From the NCBI GenBank assembly GCA_016709865.1, contig JADJLX010000006.1, forward strand, positions 124,001 to 188,000: a stretch of DNA of 64,000 bases, read 5' to 3'. Below the pieces are notes generated by a model. That model did not search any database. It saw only the letters and a list, made by a program, of their open reading frames with translations, and was not told the DNA's origin. This DNA is from Bacteroidales bacterium. GTDB taxonomy: Bacteria; Bacteroidota; Bacteroidia; Bacteroidales; VadinHA17. This document shows, in pieces, positions 27,800 to 36,310 of the stretch (positions are counted from its first letter, which is position 1; the number at the start of each line of letters is the position of its first letter). Position numbers and translations under genes: made by a program.

Positions 27800-27848
27800 C
27801 CCCCCCGCCGGGGGGGGGGCCCCGCCCCCCCCCGGGGGGGGGGGCCCC
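27800..27848. repeat. 49-bp pure G/C homopolymer tract
   Basis: All 49 bases are G or C, in runs of 4 to 12 of one base arranged as partly palindromic blocks. It stands in an otherwise AT-rich 83-bp gap. It could be a hypervariable member of the C/G-box repeat class or an assembly artefact. Confidence 0.7.
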
Positions 27849-27863
27849 AGGAGGCAGAAGGGG

Positions 27864-29252
27864 TTATTCATATCTTAATGACTCGATAGGATCCTTTTCA
27901 GACGCCCTTTTTGCCGGTGAATATCCGAATATTACTCCTACTGCTGCAGAGACCCCAAATGCTATAAATACAGAGAAAAAGGAGACTATGGTCATAATCC
28001 CTGCAATTTGTTCTATCAGCTTTGCCATAACCACTCCGAAGAAAATCCCAATAAATCCTCCGCTAACACTTATAAGAACTGCCTCGGCAAGGAACTGTAC
28101 AACAATATCCATCTTTTTGGCACCAATAGCCATTCTTGTTCCTATTTCCTTAATCCTCTCCATAACTGATGCAAACATGATGTTCATGATGCCGATACCA
28201 CCAACTATCAGAGAAATACTGGCGATAGCACCAAGGACGATATTGAAGATATCTTTTGTTCTCTGCTGCTGTTTAAGTAGAAGTTCAGGAACTGTGATCT
28301 CAAAATCCTTTACACCTGTATGCCTTCTTGTTAGCATACGGCTGAGGATTTCAGTAGTTGGATTAAGCTGCTCTGTTTCGGTAACCTGTACAACAATTCT
28401 GTCGAGCTGATTATAATTGGTCTCAACATCGCTCGATGCATCTGAACCGCTTACAACTACCCGGCCCATCATCATTCCGCCGCCACCGCCGCCGCCAAAG
28501 AACGACACAGAAGTTGCTTCCGATACAAGTTTTGTATTAAGAAGAGCTCTGTTCTGATATCTGAGAAGCATTGTCTGAATAGGGATGTATATATTGTCGT
28601 TATAAACATTTACCCCCTTTTCTTCAAAACCGGTAAGGTTTACATTGGTTTTCTGAAGAACACCAATCACCTTAAGCCATATTCCGTTAAATTTTATATA
28701 CTGTCCAAGTGGATCAACCTTACTAAAGAATTTTGCCCTGATATTAGCTCCGATAATACAAACCTGGATTCCGTTTTCTTCCTGGTAGGAGTTAAAAAAG
28801 GCACCGCTCACCAGTGGAAGATTATAGAGATGAAAATAGTCATTTGAAACGCCTACAAGCTTGGCGGAATACTTTACTCCGTTGAGCATTGCTGTAGAGT
28901 TAAATGATATCTCTGGACTGATTCTTTTTACCGATGGAAGTGTTTCTCTTATTGCTTCAACATCAAGAAGGTTTAATCCTCTTGAGAATTTCTTCTGCTG
29001 CTTTTCACCTTCATCAGATGATGAAGATTTGTCAGGGATCACAGGATTTATGAGGATATTGTTAACTCCAACCATCTTCATCTGCTCCATAATTTCCTGT
29101 TTGGCACCTTTTCCGATAGCGAGCATGGCTATAACAGCTGCCACACCGAATATGATTCCAAGTGCTGTAAGTATCGATTTCAGTTTATTTGAAACGATTG
29201 ATTCAACAGCAATCTCTATATCGTGGAAATATCGTAATATAAATTTAAACAT
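27864..29252 (-). CDS. MacB-like ABC permease without ATPase domain
   Basis: The 462-residue protein has the MacB/FtsX-type topology: one N-terminal helix (KSILTALGIIFGVAAVIAML), a large periplasmic domain (about residues 50-320) and three C-terminal helices. The motif GIMNIMFASVMERIKEIGTRMAIGA and the end SEKDPIESLRYE are typical. The periplasmic domain holds a low-complexity insert FFGGGGGGGMMMGR. MacB exporters have an ATPase domain fused or encoded next door. Here neither is present: the adaptor gene is 18 bp upstream and the tolC-like gene follows. Confidence 0.88.
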   Translation of the reverse strand: MFKFILRYFHDIEIAVESIVSNKLKSILTALGIIFGVAAVIAMLAIGKGAKQEIMEQMKMVGVNNILINPVIPDKSSSSDEGEKQQKKFSRGLNLLDVEAIRETLPSVKRISPEISFNSTAMLNGVKYSAKLVGVSNDYFHLYNLPLVSGAFFNSYQEENGIQVCIIGANIRAKFFSKVDPLGQYIKFNGIWLKVIGVLQKTNVNLTGFEEKGVNVYNDNIYIPIQTMLLRYQNRALLNTKLVSEATSVSFFGGGGGGGMMMGRVVVSGSDASSDVETNYNQLDRIVVQVTETEQLNPTTEILSRMLTRRHTGVKDFEITVPELLLKQQQRTKDIFNIVLGAIASISLIVGGIGIMNIMFASVMERIKEIGTRMAIGAKKMDIVVQFLAEAVLISVSGGFIGIFFGVVMAKLIEQIAGIMTIVSFFSVFIAFGVSAAVGVIFGYSPAKRASEKDPIESLRYE

Positions 29253-29270
29253 TTTATTACTTATTAATTG

Positions 29271-30956
29271 TTAGTTTCTGATTGCTGCCTGTTCGCTACC
29301 TGCACCCTGACCTTGTCCGGCCTGACCACCCTGTGTATTCATTCTTCTCCTGGCTGAAGTATCTCTTACGCCACCCGGAGCTGCCTGACCACCCTGTTGA
29401 TTACGCATATTCCTGAACTGACGCATGGCTGCTGTATCTCTAACACCGCCTGCTTCACCCGGAGCTGCTGCACCAGCACCTGCACGACCACCAGCACCAG
29501 CACCTGCACCTGCACCAGCGCCCGCACCACCTGTTCCTCTCATATTCTGGAACTGCTGCATCATCTCAGGAGTAATATTCATTCTGCCTCCGCCGCCCAT
29601 TCCACCAGGTCCCATCATTCCTCTCTGTGCTCTTGCGGCTTCAGCCTCTTTTCTCAGGCGTGCTTCTTCATCTTTTTTAGCCTGTTCCTTTTCTTTAATT
29701 ACAGATATAAGTTCTTCTCCGACAAGTTTGAATCCTTCTGGTTCCTCAGGTGTGCTGAGATAGATCTCGGTACCAGGCTCCAATCCCTGCTCAATTACAA
29801 CATTGTTCTCATTCGATTCGCCAAGAACAACAATCTGACGTGTCTTATTTTTCATATATACAAAAGGAATACTGTCTGGACCAGCCTGAACACTTTCAAG
29901 AGGTATATAAGTAACATCGCTTATTGTTTTGGTAATAATCTTGTTTCCGGTAGTCATTGATGGTCTGAGTATCGGATCAGATTCATTTACTTCGATAAGT
30001 ACTTCAAATACTTTTGCATCGGCATTCGGAAGCTGTTCACCTATATTGGCAACAGTAGTAACCATACCAGTATATGCTCTTTCAGGAAATGCATCTACGA
30101 TAATTTCTACCTGCTGACCAGCTTTTACTTTGCTAACATCTATCTCATTAACATAGGTTTTTGAGATCATCGACGACATATCGGGAAGAGTTGCAACAAC
30201 ATTATCAAATGGATTTATTGAGGAACCAACTTTCCTTTTTGCACCCATTCTGTCTCTCTTGTAGATTATCATACCATCAGAGGGCGCAGTGATAATAAAC
30301 TTTGAAAGAACCGTCTGCAGATCTGAGACTCTCTGACGTTGTTCAGCAAGATTATTCTTAATAGTCCTCATATCAGATTTTGCCTGTTCTACGCGCAGGG
30401 AGTATCCCCTTATAGCCTGATCGAGTGAACGGGAAGCTTTATCAAGTGAAATCTCTGCCTGACGTATAGTGGTAGGCGGTTCGTATTTTGACTGCTGAAG
30501 TGTTATAGCTGCCTCTTCAACTGTAAATCTCAGGTTTTTGATATTGTCTCTGAGGTTACTAAGAGTAACGGCAGTATCGAGTATCTTCATCTCAAGATTT
30601 GTCTCCTGGGTAGTAAGTCTTTCAAGTTCATCTTTAAGACTGTTGTCAAAAGATGTCCTGTCGAGTGTTGCGACATAGTCACCGGTTTTAACCTCAGTTC
30701 CCTCAGGTACCATGTCGGTAATTTTGATATCCATTGCCCTGATGTTTCTGCTCTGCTGGAAATTAGGGCCAAAAATATCTGCTGATTTTTTTGCCTGTAA
30801 CTCGCCTGTTGTGGTAACAACGATATCAAACTGACCTTTCTGAGCAATAGCATAAAGATTAGCTATATCATTCTTTGAGGATAGTTTGCTTACTACAATC
30901 AGGACTATGATTGCCACCGCTACGATAATGCCTGTAATAATAATTGTTCTTTTCAT
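29271..30956 (-). CDS. HlyD/MacA-type periplasmic adaptor with Gly/Ala/Met-rich tail
   Basis: The 561-residue adaptor has an N-terminal membrane anchor (residues 4-24), lipoyl and coiled-coil hairpin segments (about 60-210), beta-barrel (VEIIVDAFPERAYTGMV) and membrane-proximal domains (up to about residue 410). It should bridge the inner-membrane permease and the TolC-like channel. The last 145 residues are unusual: a charged helix (KEKEQAKKDEEARLRKEAEAARAQ), then MMGPGGMGGGG, a long Gly-Ala alternating run and two GGVRDT units with MRQFRNMRN-like segments. It is the first gene of the three-gene operon. Confidence 0.88.
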   Translation of the reverse strand: MKRTIIITGIIVAVAIIVLIVVSKLSSKNDIANLYAIAQKGQFDIVVTTTGELQAKKSADIFGPNFQQSRNIRAMDIKITDMVPEGTEVKTGDYVATLDRTSFDNSLKDELERLTTQETNLEMKILDTAVTLSNLRDNIKNLRFTVEEAAITLQQSKYEPPTTIRQAEISLDKASRSLDQAIRGYSLRVEQAKSDMRTIKNNLAEQRQRVSDLQTVLSKFIITAPSDGMIIYKRDRMGAKRKVGSSINPFDNVVATLPDMSSMISKTYVNEIDVSKVKAGQQVEIIVDAFPERAYTGMVTTVANIGEQLPNADAKVFEVLIEVNESDPILRPSMTTGNKIITKTISDVTYIPLESVQAGPDSIPFVYMKNKTRQIVVLGESNENNVVIEQGLEPGTEIYLSTPEEPEGFKLVGEELISVIKEKEQAKKDEEARLRKEAEAARAQRGMMGPGGMGGGGRMNITPEMMQQFQNMRGTGGAGAGAGAGAGAGGRAGAGAAAPGEAGGVRDTAAMRQFRNMRNQQGGQAAPGGVRDTSARRRMNTQGGQAGQGQGAGSEQAAIRN

Positions 30957-30996
30957 CTTAAATCAAAATAATTAATAGATTCAAAAAAATCAGGGA

Positions 30997-31004
30997 CAAA
31001 AGTA
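30997..31004 (-). promoter_or_regulatory. Bacteroidota -7 box for the export operon
   Basis: The minus strand reads TACTTTTG, an exact TAnnTTTG, 41 bp before the adaptor ATG. No clear TTTG at -33. Confidence 0.45.
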
Positions 31005-31128
31005 TTAAAAAGGGCTATCCTTTCCTTGGCCGTTAACAATATTTAACACCAACTACTTTTTTGTCTTTATGACTTTAAGACACTTGTTCTCCCCCTTTTA
31101 TTCCGAAGGAGTTGAAAAAAAAACAGAA

Positions 31129-32511
31129 TTAGGATTTTTTAACAATTGAAATGACCGCCTCAGCAAGTTCATCTGCCTCTGCGACAGTTCTTCCTTCAGC
31201 ATAGATCCTCATTATTGGCTCTGTATTGGATTTTCTGATCTGAACCCATCCGTGAGGATGTTCGATCCACAGCCCATCGCGTTCATCAGTCGGATAACCT
31301 TTGAAATGATTTTTAACTGCCGCTATTATCTTTCCAAAATCCGCAGAGGGAGAGAGTGTTAGCTTCTTCTTTGCTATAGTATAATCAGGATAAATCTTTC
31401 TCAGGTCAGAGCATTTCATTCCACTTTTTGCCAGATGTGAAAGAAAAAGAGCAATACCAACAAGAGCATCGCGGCCATAATGCAGCTCAGGATAAATAAC
31501 TCCTCCGTTACCTTCTCCTCCAATCACAGCGTTTCTCTTTTTCATCTCTTCAACTACATTTACCTCTCCAACAGATGATGAATAATGTTTACAACCATGA
31601 TTATTTGTAATATCCCTCAGTGCTCTCGTTGATGAGAGGTTTGAAACTGTTGCTCCCGGAGTGCTTTTCAGTATGTAATCAGATATCGCAACCAGTGTAT
31701 ACTCCTCACCAAACATTTCCCCGCTCTCTGAGACAATTGCAAGCCGGTCAACATCAGGATCCACAACAAAACCGAGATTTGCATTTCCTTTTACAACAAC
31801 CTCTGAAATGTCATTAAGATTTTCAGGAAGCGGTTCAGGATTATGAGAAAAATTACCATCTGGTGTTGTATTAAGTTCAACTACCCGGTTTACACCAAGT
31901 GCTTTTAATAATTGCGGCACAATAATTCCTCCCACAGAGTTGATACAATCGATTGCAACAGTAAAATCTGCCCGTTTTATTGCATTCAAATCGACAAGTT
32001 TCAGATCCAGCACCATATCAATATGTTTTTTCCCCCAGGATTCATCGTAAACAAGTGTCCCCGACAATTCAGTAGATGTAAAATTGTAGTCATCACTTTC
32101 AGCAATTGAAAGTACCTCCAGACCATCCTGAGAAGACAGAAATTCTCCTTTTTCATTAAGAAGTTTTAGGGCATTCCATTGTGCCGGATTGTGACTGGCG
32201 GTAATAATTATCCCGCCATCTGCTTTCAGTCCTGTAACAGCCATCTCAACAGTTGGTGTTGTAGCCATTCCAAGGTCGGTAACACTAATACCAAGACTCC
32301 GCAAAGTAGTTATTATCAGCCCGTTTACCATACTTCCTGATTTCCTCGCATCGCGACCGACAACAACTTTCAATCCGTCCCTCTTATGACGAAGCTGTAC
32401 CCATGTTCCGTATGCTGCAGAAAATTTGACAATATCAAGGGGAGATAAGCTTTCGCCCGGTTTCCCGCCTATAGTTCCGCGTATTCCTGAGATAGATTTT
32501 ATTAGTGCCAT
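31129..32511 (-). CDS. glmM: Phosphoglucosamine mutase (GlmM-type phosphohexomutase)
   Basis: The 460-residue enzyme has the phosphohexomutase landmarks: catalytic Ser106 in TASHNP, the metal loop DPDVDRLAI, the sugar loop GGEGNGGVIYP and the phosphate-binding RKSNTEPIMRIYAEG. GlmM converts glucosamine-6-phosphate to glucosamine-1-phosphate for peptidoglycan and LPS precursors. Bacteroidota enzymes of this group are annotated as either GlmM or phosphomannomutase, and sequence alone does not fully separate them. It is divergent from the rluB-era-der operon. Confidence 0.85.
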   Translation of the reverse strand: MALIKSISGIRGTIGGKPGESLSPLDIVKFSAAYGTWVQLRHKRDGLKVVVGRDARKSGSMVNGLIITTLRSLGISVTDLGMATTPTVEMAVTGLKADGGIIITASHNPAQWNALKLLNEKGEFLSSQDGLEVLSIAESDDYNFTSTELSGTLVYDESWGKKHIDMVLDLKLVDLNAIKRADFTVAIDCINSVGGIIVPQLLKALGVNRVVELNTTPDGNFSHNPEPLPENLNDISEVVVKGNANLGFVVDPDVDRLAIVSESGEMFGEEYTLVAISDYILKSTPGATVSNLSSTRALRDITNNHGCKHYSSSVGEVNVVEEMKKRNAVIGGEGNGGVIYPELHYGRDALVGIALFLSHLAKSGMKCSDLRKIYPDYTIAKKKLTLSPSADFGKIIAAVKNHFKGYPTDERDGLWIEHPHGWVQIRKSNTEPIMRIYAEGRTVAEADELAEAVISIVKKS

Positions 32512-32533
32512 ACCGATAATAATTTCAGACTTG

Positions 32534-32541
32534 CAAAGGTG
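32534..32541 (-). promoter_or_regulatory. Possible -7 box for glmM
   Basis: The minus strand reads CACCTTTG, one mismatch from TAnnTTTG, 23 bp before the glmM ATG. It faces the better box of the divergent rluB operon 39 bp away. Confidence 0.3.
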
Positions 32542-32579
32542 CTAAAAAAAGATCAAATTATTATATCGCCAAATAATTG

Positions 32580-32587
32580 TACCTTTG
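32580..32587 (+). promoter_or_regulatory. Bacteroidota -7 box for rluB-era-der
   Basis: TACCTTTG followed by C is an exact TAnnTTTG match, 20 bp before the rluB ATG. Confidence 0.45.
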
Positions 32588-32607
32588 CACCCTGATAATT
32601 AATTGAT

Positions 32608-33522
32608 ATGGAGAACAGAAAACCTGCAGGAAGACCCTTTGCCAAGTTTGAAAAGCCACAAAGAAGGGTTTCAAAGAGCAGTGCTCCCACAGAAACTCCT
32701 GCTGAGATGTATGAAAATCTTAGAGGAAAAGACAGGAGATCCGGCAAACCGGCTGGTAAAACAACAGGTAAACCTGAAAAAGGCAAGAAAAAAGGTATCC
32801 AGGATACAACTCTGATAAGACTTAACAGGTTCATTGCCAACAGTGGTGTATGTTCAAGAAGAGATGCCGATGAGCATATAAAAAACGGACTTGTCACAGT
32901 TAACGGAAAACTTGTTACAGATCTCGGTACAAAAGTCACATACGATGATGATGTAAGATATAAAAACAAGAGGCTCTCTTCAGAAAAGAAGGTATATATA
33001 CTGCTTAACAAACCAAAAGATTATGTTACAACTGTTGAAGATCCGCACGCCGAACACACCGTTCTGGATCTGATAACCGACGGTTGTACTGAGCGTGTTT
33101 ACCCTGTTGGAAGACTTGACAAGGCAACAACCGGTGTCCTTCTTCTGACAAACGATGGCGACCTTGCCGGCAAGCTTACGCATCCAAAATATAAAAGGAA
33201 AAAGATCTATCACGTATTTCTAGACAATCCGGTAACAAAAAATGATCTTTTCAAGCTTACAGAAGGTGTCGAACTCGACGGAACCACTGTTGTTGCAGAT
33301 GCTGTATCATACGCAGATCCGGATGATAAAAGCCAGATTGGCATAGAACTTCATTCAGGACAGAACAGGGTAATCAGAAGAATGTTTGAAACTCTGGGAT
33401 ACAGGGTGAAGAAACTCGACAGGGTTTATTTTGCCGGACTAACAAAAAAGAATGTACCACGTGGCAAATGGAGATTCCTTACCGACAAAGAGGTGAGTAT
33501 GCTTAAAAGGGGAATATTTTAA
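32608..33522 (+). CDS. rluB: Pseudouridine synthase, RsuA/RluB family
   Basis: The 304-residue protein has a Lys/Arg/Gly-rich extension of about 65 residues, probably disordered and RNA-binding. An S4 domain (RLNRFIANSGVCSRRDADEHI) and the catalytic domain follow, with the aspartate in GRLDKATTGVLLLTNDGDL. Family members make single pseudouridines in 23S (RluB, RluE, RluF) or 16S rRNA (RsuA). RluB is the usual name in Bacteroidota; the exact target is inferred. It is followed by era after 3-9 bp, a translation-related operon. Confidence 0.85.
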   Translation: MENRKPAGRPFAKFEKPQRRVSKSSAPTETPAEMYENLRGKDRRSGKPAGKTTGKPEKGKKKGIQDTTLIRLNRFIANSGVCSRRDADEHIKNGLVTVNGKLVTDLGTKVTYDDDVRYKNKRLSSEKKVYILLNKPKDYVTTVEDPHAEHTVLDLITDGCTERVYPVGRLDKATTGVLLLTNDGDLAGKLTHPKYKRKKIYHVFLDNPVTKNDLFKLTEGVELDGTTVVADAVSYADPDDKSQIGIELHSGQNRVIRRMFETLGYRVKKLDRVYFAGLTKKNVPRGKWRFLTDKEVSMLKRGIF

Positions 33523-33531
33523 AATTTGTTT

Positions 33532-34410
33532 ATGAATCACAAGTCAGGTTTTGTAAATATTCTGGGCAATCCTAATGTTGGTAAATCGACTATCATGAAC
33601 GCCCTGGTAGGTGAAAAGCTTTCTATCATCACAGCTAAAGCGCAAACTACCCGCCACCGCATTATGGGTATAGTCAATGGTGAAGATTTTCAGATTGTCT
33701 ATTCAGATACTCCGGGAATACTTAAACCACAGTATAAGCTTCAGGAATCGATGATGAGCTTTGTTAACATTGCTCTATCCGATGCAGATATGATACTTTA
33801 TATTACTGATGTAAATGAACATAACGCTTTCGAGGGTGAATACATTGACAGAATAAAGGAATCAGGAATTCCGGCAATTATAGCAATTAATAAAGTAGAT
33901 CTTTCGAACCAGGAGACTCTTGAAAAAGTTGTTGAAGAATGGCATAAAGCGTTTCCGGAATCACCTGTAATACCTGTTTCGGGACTCAAAAATTTCAACC
34001 TCGATTCACTTCTTAATGCCATACTTGCAAAACTTCCTGAAGGTCCGCCATTCTTTCCTAAAGATCAGCTTACCGACAAGTATGAACGCTTTTTTGCGTC
34101 GGAAATCATTCGTGAGAAGATCCTTGTAAACTATAAGAAAGAGATCCCCTATTCAGTTGAAATAGAGATAGAAAGTTTTGAAGATGAACCGAAAATATTA
34201 AAGATAAGGGCGCTTATACATGTAACACGCGACAGCCAGAAAGGAATTATAATCGGACACAAAGGTCTGATGCTGAAAAGAGTGGGAACTGAGGCCCGGC
34301 GCGACATGGAAGATTTCTTCAAAAAGAAAGTCTTCCTGGAATTATATGTGAAGGTTACTAAAGACTGGAGAGATAAGCCATTGGCTCTCAAAAGATTTGG
34401 GTACCGTTAG
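33532..34410 (+). CDS. era: GTPase Era
   Basis: I start at the ATG at 33532 (MNHKSGFVNI). A TTG two codons upstream is possible but needless. The 292-residue GTPase has G1 GNPNVGKST, effector region TTRHRIMGI, G3 DTPGI and G4 NKVD, then a C-terminal KH domain (GIIIGHKGLMLKRVGTEARRDME). Era binds the 3' end of 16S rRNA and helps 30S maturation. It lies between rluB and der, also ribosome-assembly genes. Confidence 0.96.
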   Translation: MNHKSGFVNILGNPNVGKSTIMNALVGEKLSIITAKAQTTRHRIMGIVNGEDFQIVYSDTPGILKPQYKLQESMMSFVNIALSDADMILYITDVNEHNAFEGEYIDRIKESGIPAIIAINKVDLSNQETLEKVVEEWHKAFPESPVIPVSGLKNFNLDSLLNAILAKLPEGPPFFPKDQLTDKYERFFASEIIREKILVNYKKEIPYSVEIEIESFEDEPKILKIRALIHVTRDSQKGIIIGHKGLMLKRVGTEARRDMEDFFKKKVFLELYVKVTKDWRDKPLALKRFGYR

Positions 34411-34428
34411 AATAAATTTAAATTAATT

Positions 34429-35733
34429 ATGAGTAAAATAGTTGCAATAGTAGGCAGACCAAATGTTGGGAAATCAACACTTTTCAACAGGCTTACCGAT
34501 TCGAGGGAAGCTATCGTTGATGAGGTGAGTGGTGTAACCAGAGACAGGAATTATGGTGTGTCATTCTGGAATGGAGTTGATTTTTCAGTCATCGATACCG
34601 GAGGGTATGTGCAGAACTCCGACGACATATTTGAGGAAGAGATAAACAAACAGGTACTGCTGGCAATAGAAGAAGCAGACGTTATACTTTTCATGGTTGA
34701 TGTCACTACAGGAATACATGAAATGGATACTGCAGTATCTTCAATGCTCCGGAGGGTAGATAAAAAAGTTATACTTGTTGTAAACAAGGTTGACAATGGT
34801 GAACGTCTGATGGATGCCACCGAATTCTATAACCTCGGACTGGGTGATTATTTTCCTCTCAGTTCAATGAACGGAGGCGGAACAGGAGAACTTCTTGACG
34901 AAGTTGTTAAGCATCTTCCAGCTGAAGAACCATCTGTCCTTCCTGAACTTCCAAGGATAGCAATTGTAGGAAGACCCAATGTGGGAAAATCATCACTTGT
35001 TAACTCACTGTTAGGTGAAGAGAGAAATATTGTTACTCCACTTGCCGGAACAACAAGAGATTCAATCTACACCAGGTATAATAAATTCCATCATGATTTT
35101 CTGCTGGTGGATACCGCAGGATTACGAAAAAAGGGCAAGGTTAGTGAGGATATTGAATTTTATTCAGTAATGAGGGCGGTTAAAACAATAGAGAATTCTG
35201 ATATCTGCCTTCTTCTTATTGATGCAACCAGAGGATTAGAGTCACAGGATCTTAATATCATGTCGCTTATTCAGAAGAATAACAAGGGTATGATAGTCCT
35301 TGTAAATAAGTGGGACCTTATTGAAAAAGAGAATAATGCAACAGTCCAGATAGAGAGGGATATCAGAGAGAAAACAGCACCATTTACCGATTATCCGATA
35401 CTCTTCATATCAGCAATTAACAAACAGAGAATTCATAAGGTACTGGAACTTATTGAACAGGTAAACCAGAACAGGAACAGGAAAATCAGTACTTCTGAGC
35501 TGAATGAGGTGATGCTTCAGGTAATAAAGAACAATCCACCTCCGGCATTAAAAGGGAAATATGTGAAGATCAAATATGTAACACAGCTTCCTATTTATAC
35601 CCCGGCATTTGCATTTTTCTGCAACCTGCCTCAGTACGTCAAGGATCCGTATAAGAGGTACCTTGAAAACAGGTTACGCGAAAAATTTGAGTTTACCGGT
35701 GTGCCTGTTAGGATATTTTTCAGAAAAAAATAA
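34429..35733 (+). CDS. der: Ribosome assembly GTPase Der (EngA)
   Basis: The 434-residue protein carries two tandem GTPase domains, each with GRPNVGKS (near residues 9 and 181), and a C-terminal KH-like domain (VRIFFRKK end). This double-GTPase layout is unique to Der, which acts in 50S subunit assembly. It follows era after 18 bp in the same operon. Confidence 0.97.
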   Translation: MSKIVAIVGRPNVGKSTLFNRLTDSREAIVDEVSGVTRDRNYGVSFWNGVDFSVIDTGGYVQNSDDIFEEEINKQVLLAIEEADVILFMVDVTTGIHEMDTAVSSMLRRVDKKVILVVNKVDNGERLMDATEFYNLGLGDYFPLSSMNGGGTGELLDEVVKHLPAEEPSVLPELPRIAIVGRPNVGKSSLVNSLLGEERNIVTPLAGTTRDSIYTRYNKFHHDFLLVDTAGLRKKGKVSEDIEFYSVMRAVKTIENSDICLLLIDATRGLESQDLNIMSLIQKNNKGMIVLVNKWDLIEKENNATVQIERDIREKTAPFTDYPILFISAINKQRIHKVLELIEQVNQNRNRKISTSELNEVMLQVIKNNPPPALKGKYVKIKYVTQLPIYTPAFAFFCNLPQYVKDPYKRYLENRLREKFEFTGVPVRIFFRKK

Positions 35734-35782
35734 CCAAATTTGGTGTGGTTTTTGCTTAAAGGAATATGTTATCAGAAAAACC

Positions 35783-36307
35783 ATGAATAAGACTATTTAT
35801 ACCATCATCTTTTCTCTTTTAACAATTGCTGCCGCCTCATGCAAGAAAATTGAGCATCTGCCTCCTGTACCTTTTATAGAATTCAGGAGTTTTGAAGTCT
35901 TGGATACAACTGATATACTTGGCAACAGGGCTAAGGCAGGAAGGCTAAAATTCTATTTTGAGGATGGTGATGGCAATATCGGTCTTAAAGAACCTGCGGA
36001 AAGTCTTCTGGAAGACAGCACTAATCTTTTCTTTACACTATACCGGAAGACAAATGGAGAAATGGTTCCCGCATCTGCAAATGATCCTTTGAAGCCTTCA
36101 CCATACAGGATTCCGTATATGGAACGCCTGGGCCAAAACAAAATATTGAAAGGAACTATTGCAGTAACATTCCTTTACTTTTTTTACAATGAATCAGATA
36201 CAATTAAGTATGATTTTTATCTGAGGGACAGGGATTTGAACGAAAGCAACCTTGAATCTACTGCTGAGATAATAATATCAGAGAATAACATCTATAAAAA
36301 GGAATAA
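35783..36307 (+). CDS. Lipoprotein, unknown function
   Basis: The start is taken at ATG 35783 (MNKTIYTIIF), because it opens a lipoprotein signal with lipobox AASC (Cys near residue 21). The longer open frame would run back into der. The mature protein is about 150 residues and beta-rich (IEFRSFEVLDTTD, GRLKFYFEDGDGNIGL, YDFYLRDRDLNES). The DGDGNIGL stretch recurs in Bacteroidota lipoproteins of unknown role. It lies 49 bp after der and converges 3 bp from the SpoIIE-sensor gene. Confidence 0.75.
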   Translation: MNKTIYTIIFSLLTIAAASCKKIEHLPPVPFIEFRSFEVLDTTDILGNRAKAGRLKFYFEDGDGNIGLKEPAESLLEDSTNLFFTLYRKTNGEMVPASANDPLKPSPYRIPYMERLGQNKILKGTIAVTFLYFFYNESDTIKYDFYLRDRDLNESNLESTAEIIISENNIYKKE

Positions 36308-36310
36308 GGA

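Noticed and set aside
29397..29960. Plus-strand frames rich in Cys/Ser/Thr or Pro opposite the adaptor gene
   Set aside because: They are mirror images of the Gly/Ala-rich tail codons of the adaptor and have no independent signals.
31080..31128. Possible terminator after glmM
   Set aside because: There is a T-run on the minus strand but the nearby CTCC/GGAG words do not form a convincing stem.
33526..33531. TTG start for era (and similar TTG starts for nadC at 52136 and the aminotransferase at 61940)
   Set aside because: In each case an ATG a few codons downstream fits family length; at 61940 the TTG lies in the promoter box.
35609..35782. Longer N-terminus for the lipoprotein at 35783
   Set aside because: It would overlap der by over 120 bp and put about 58 residues before a clear lipoprotein signal.
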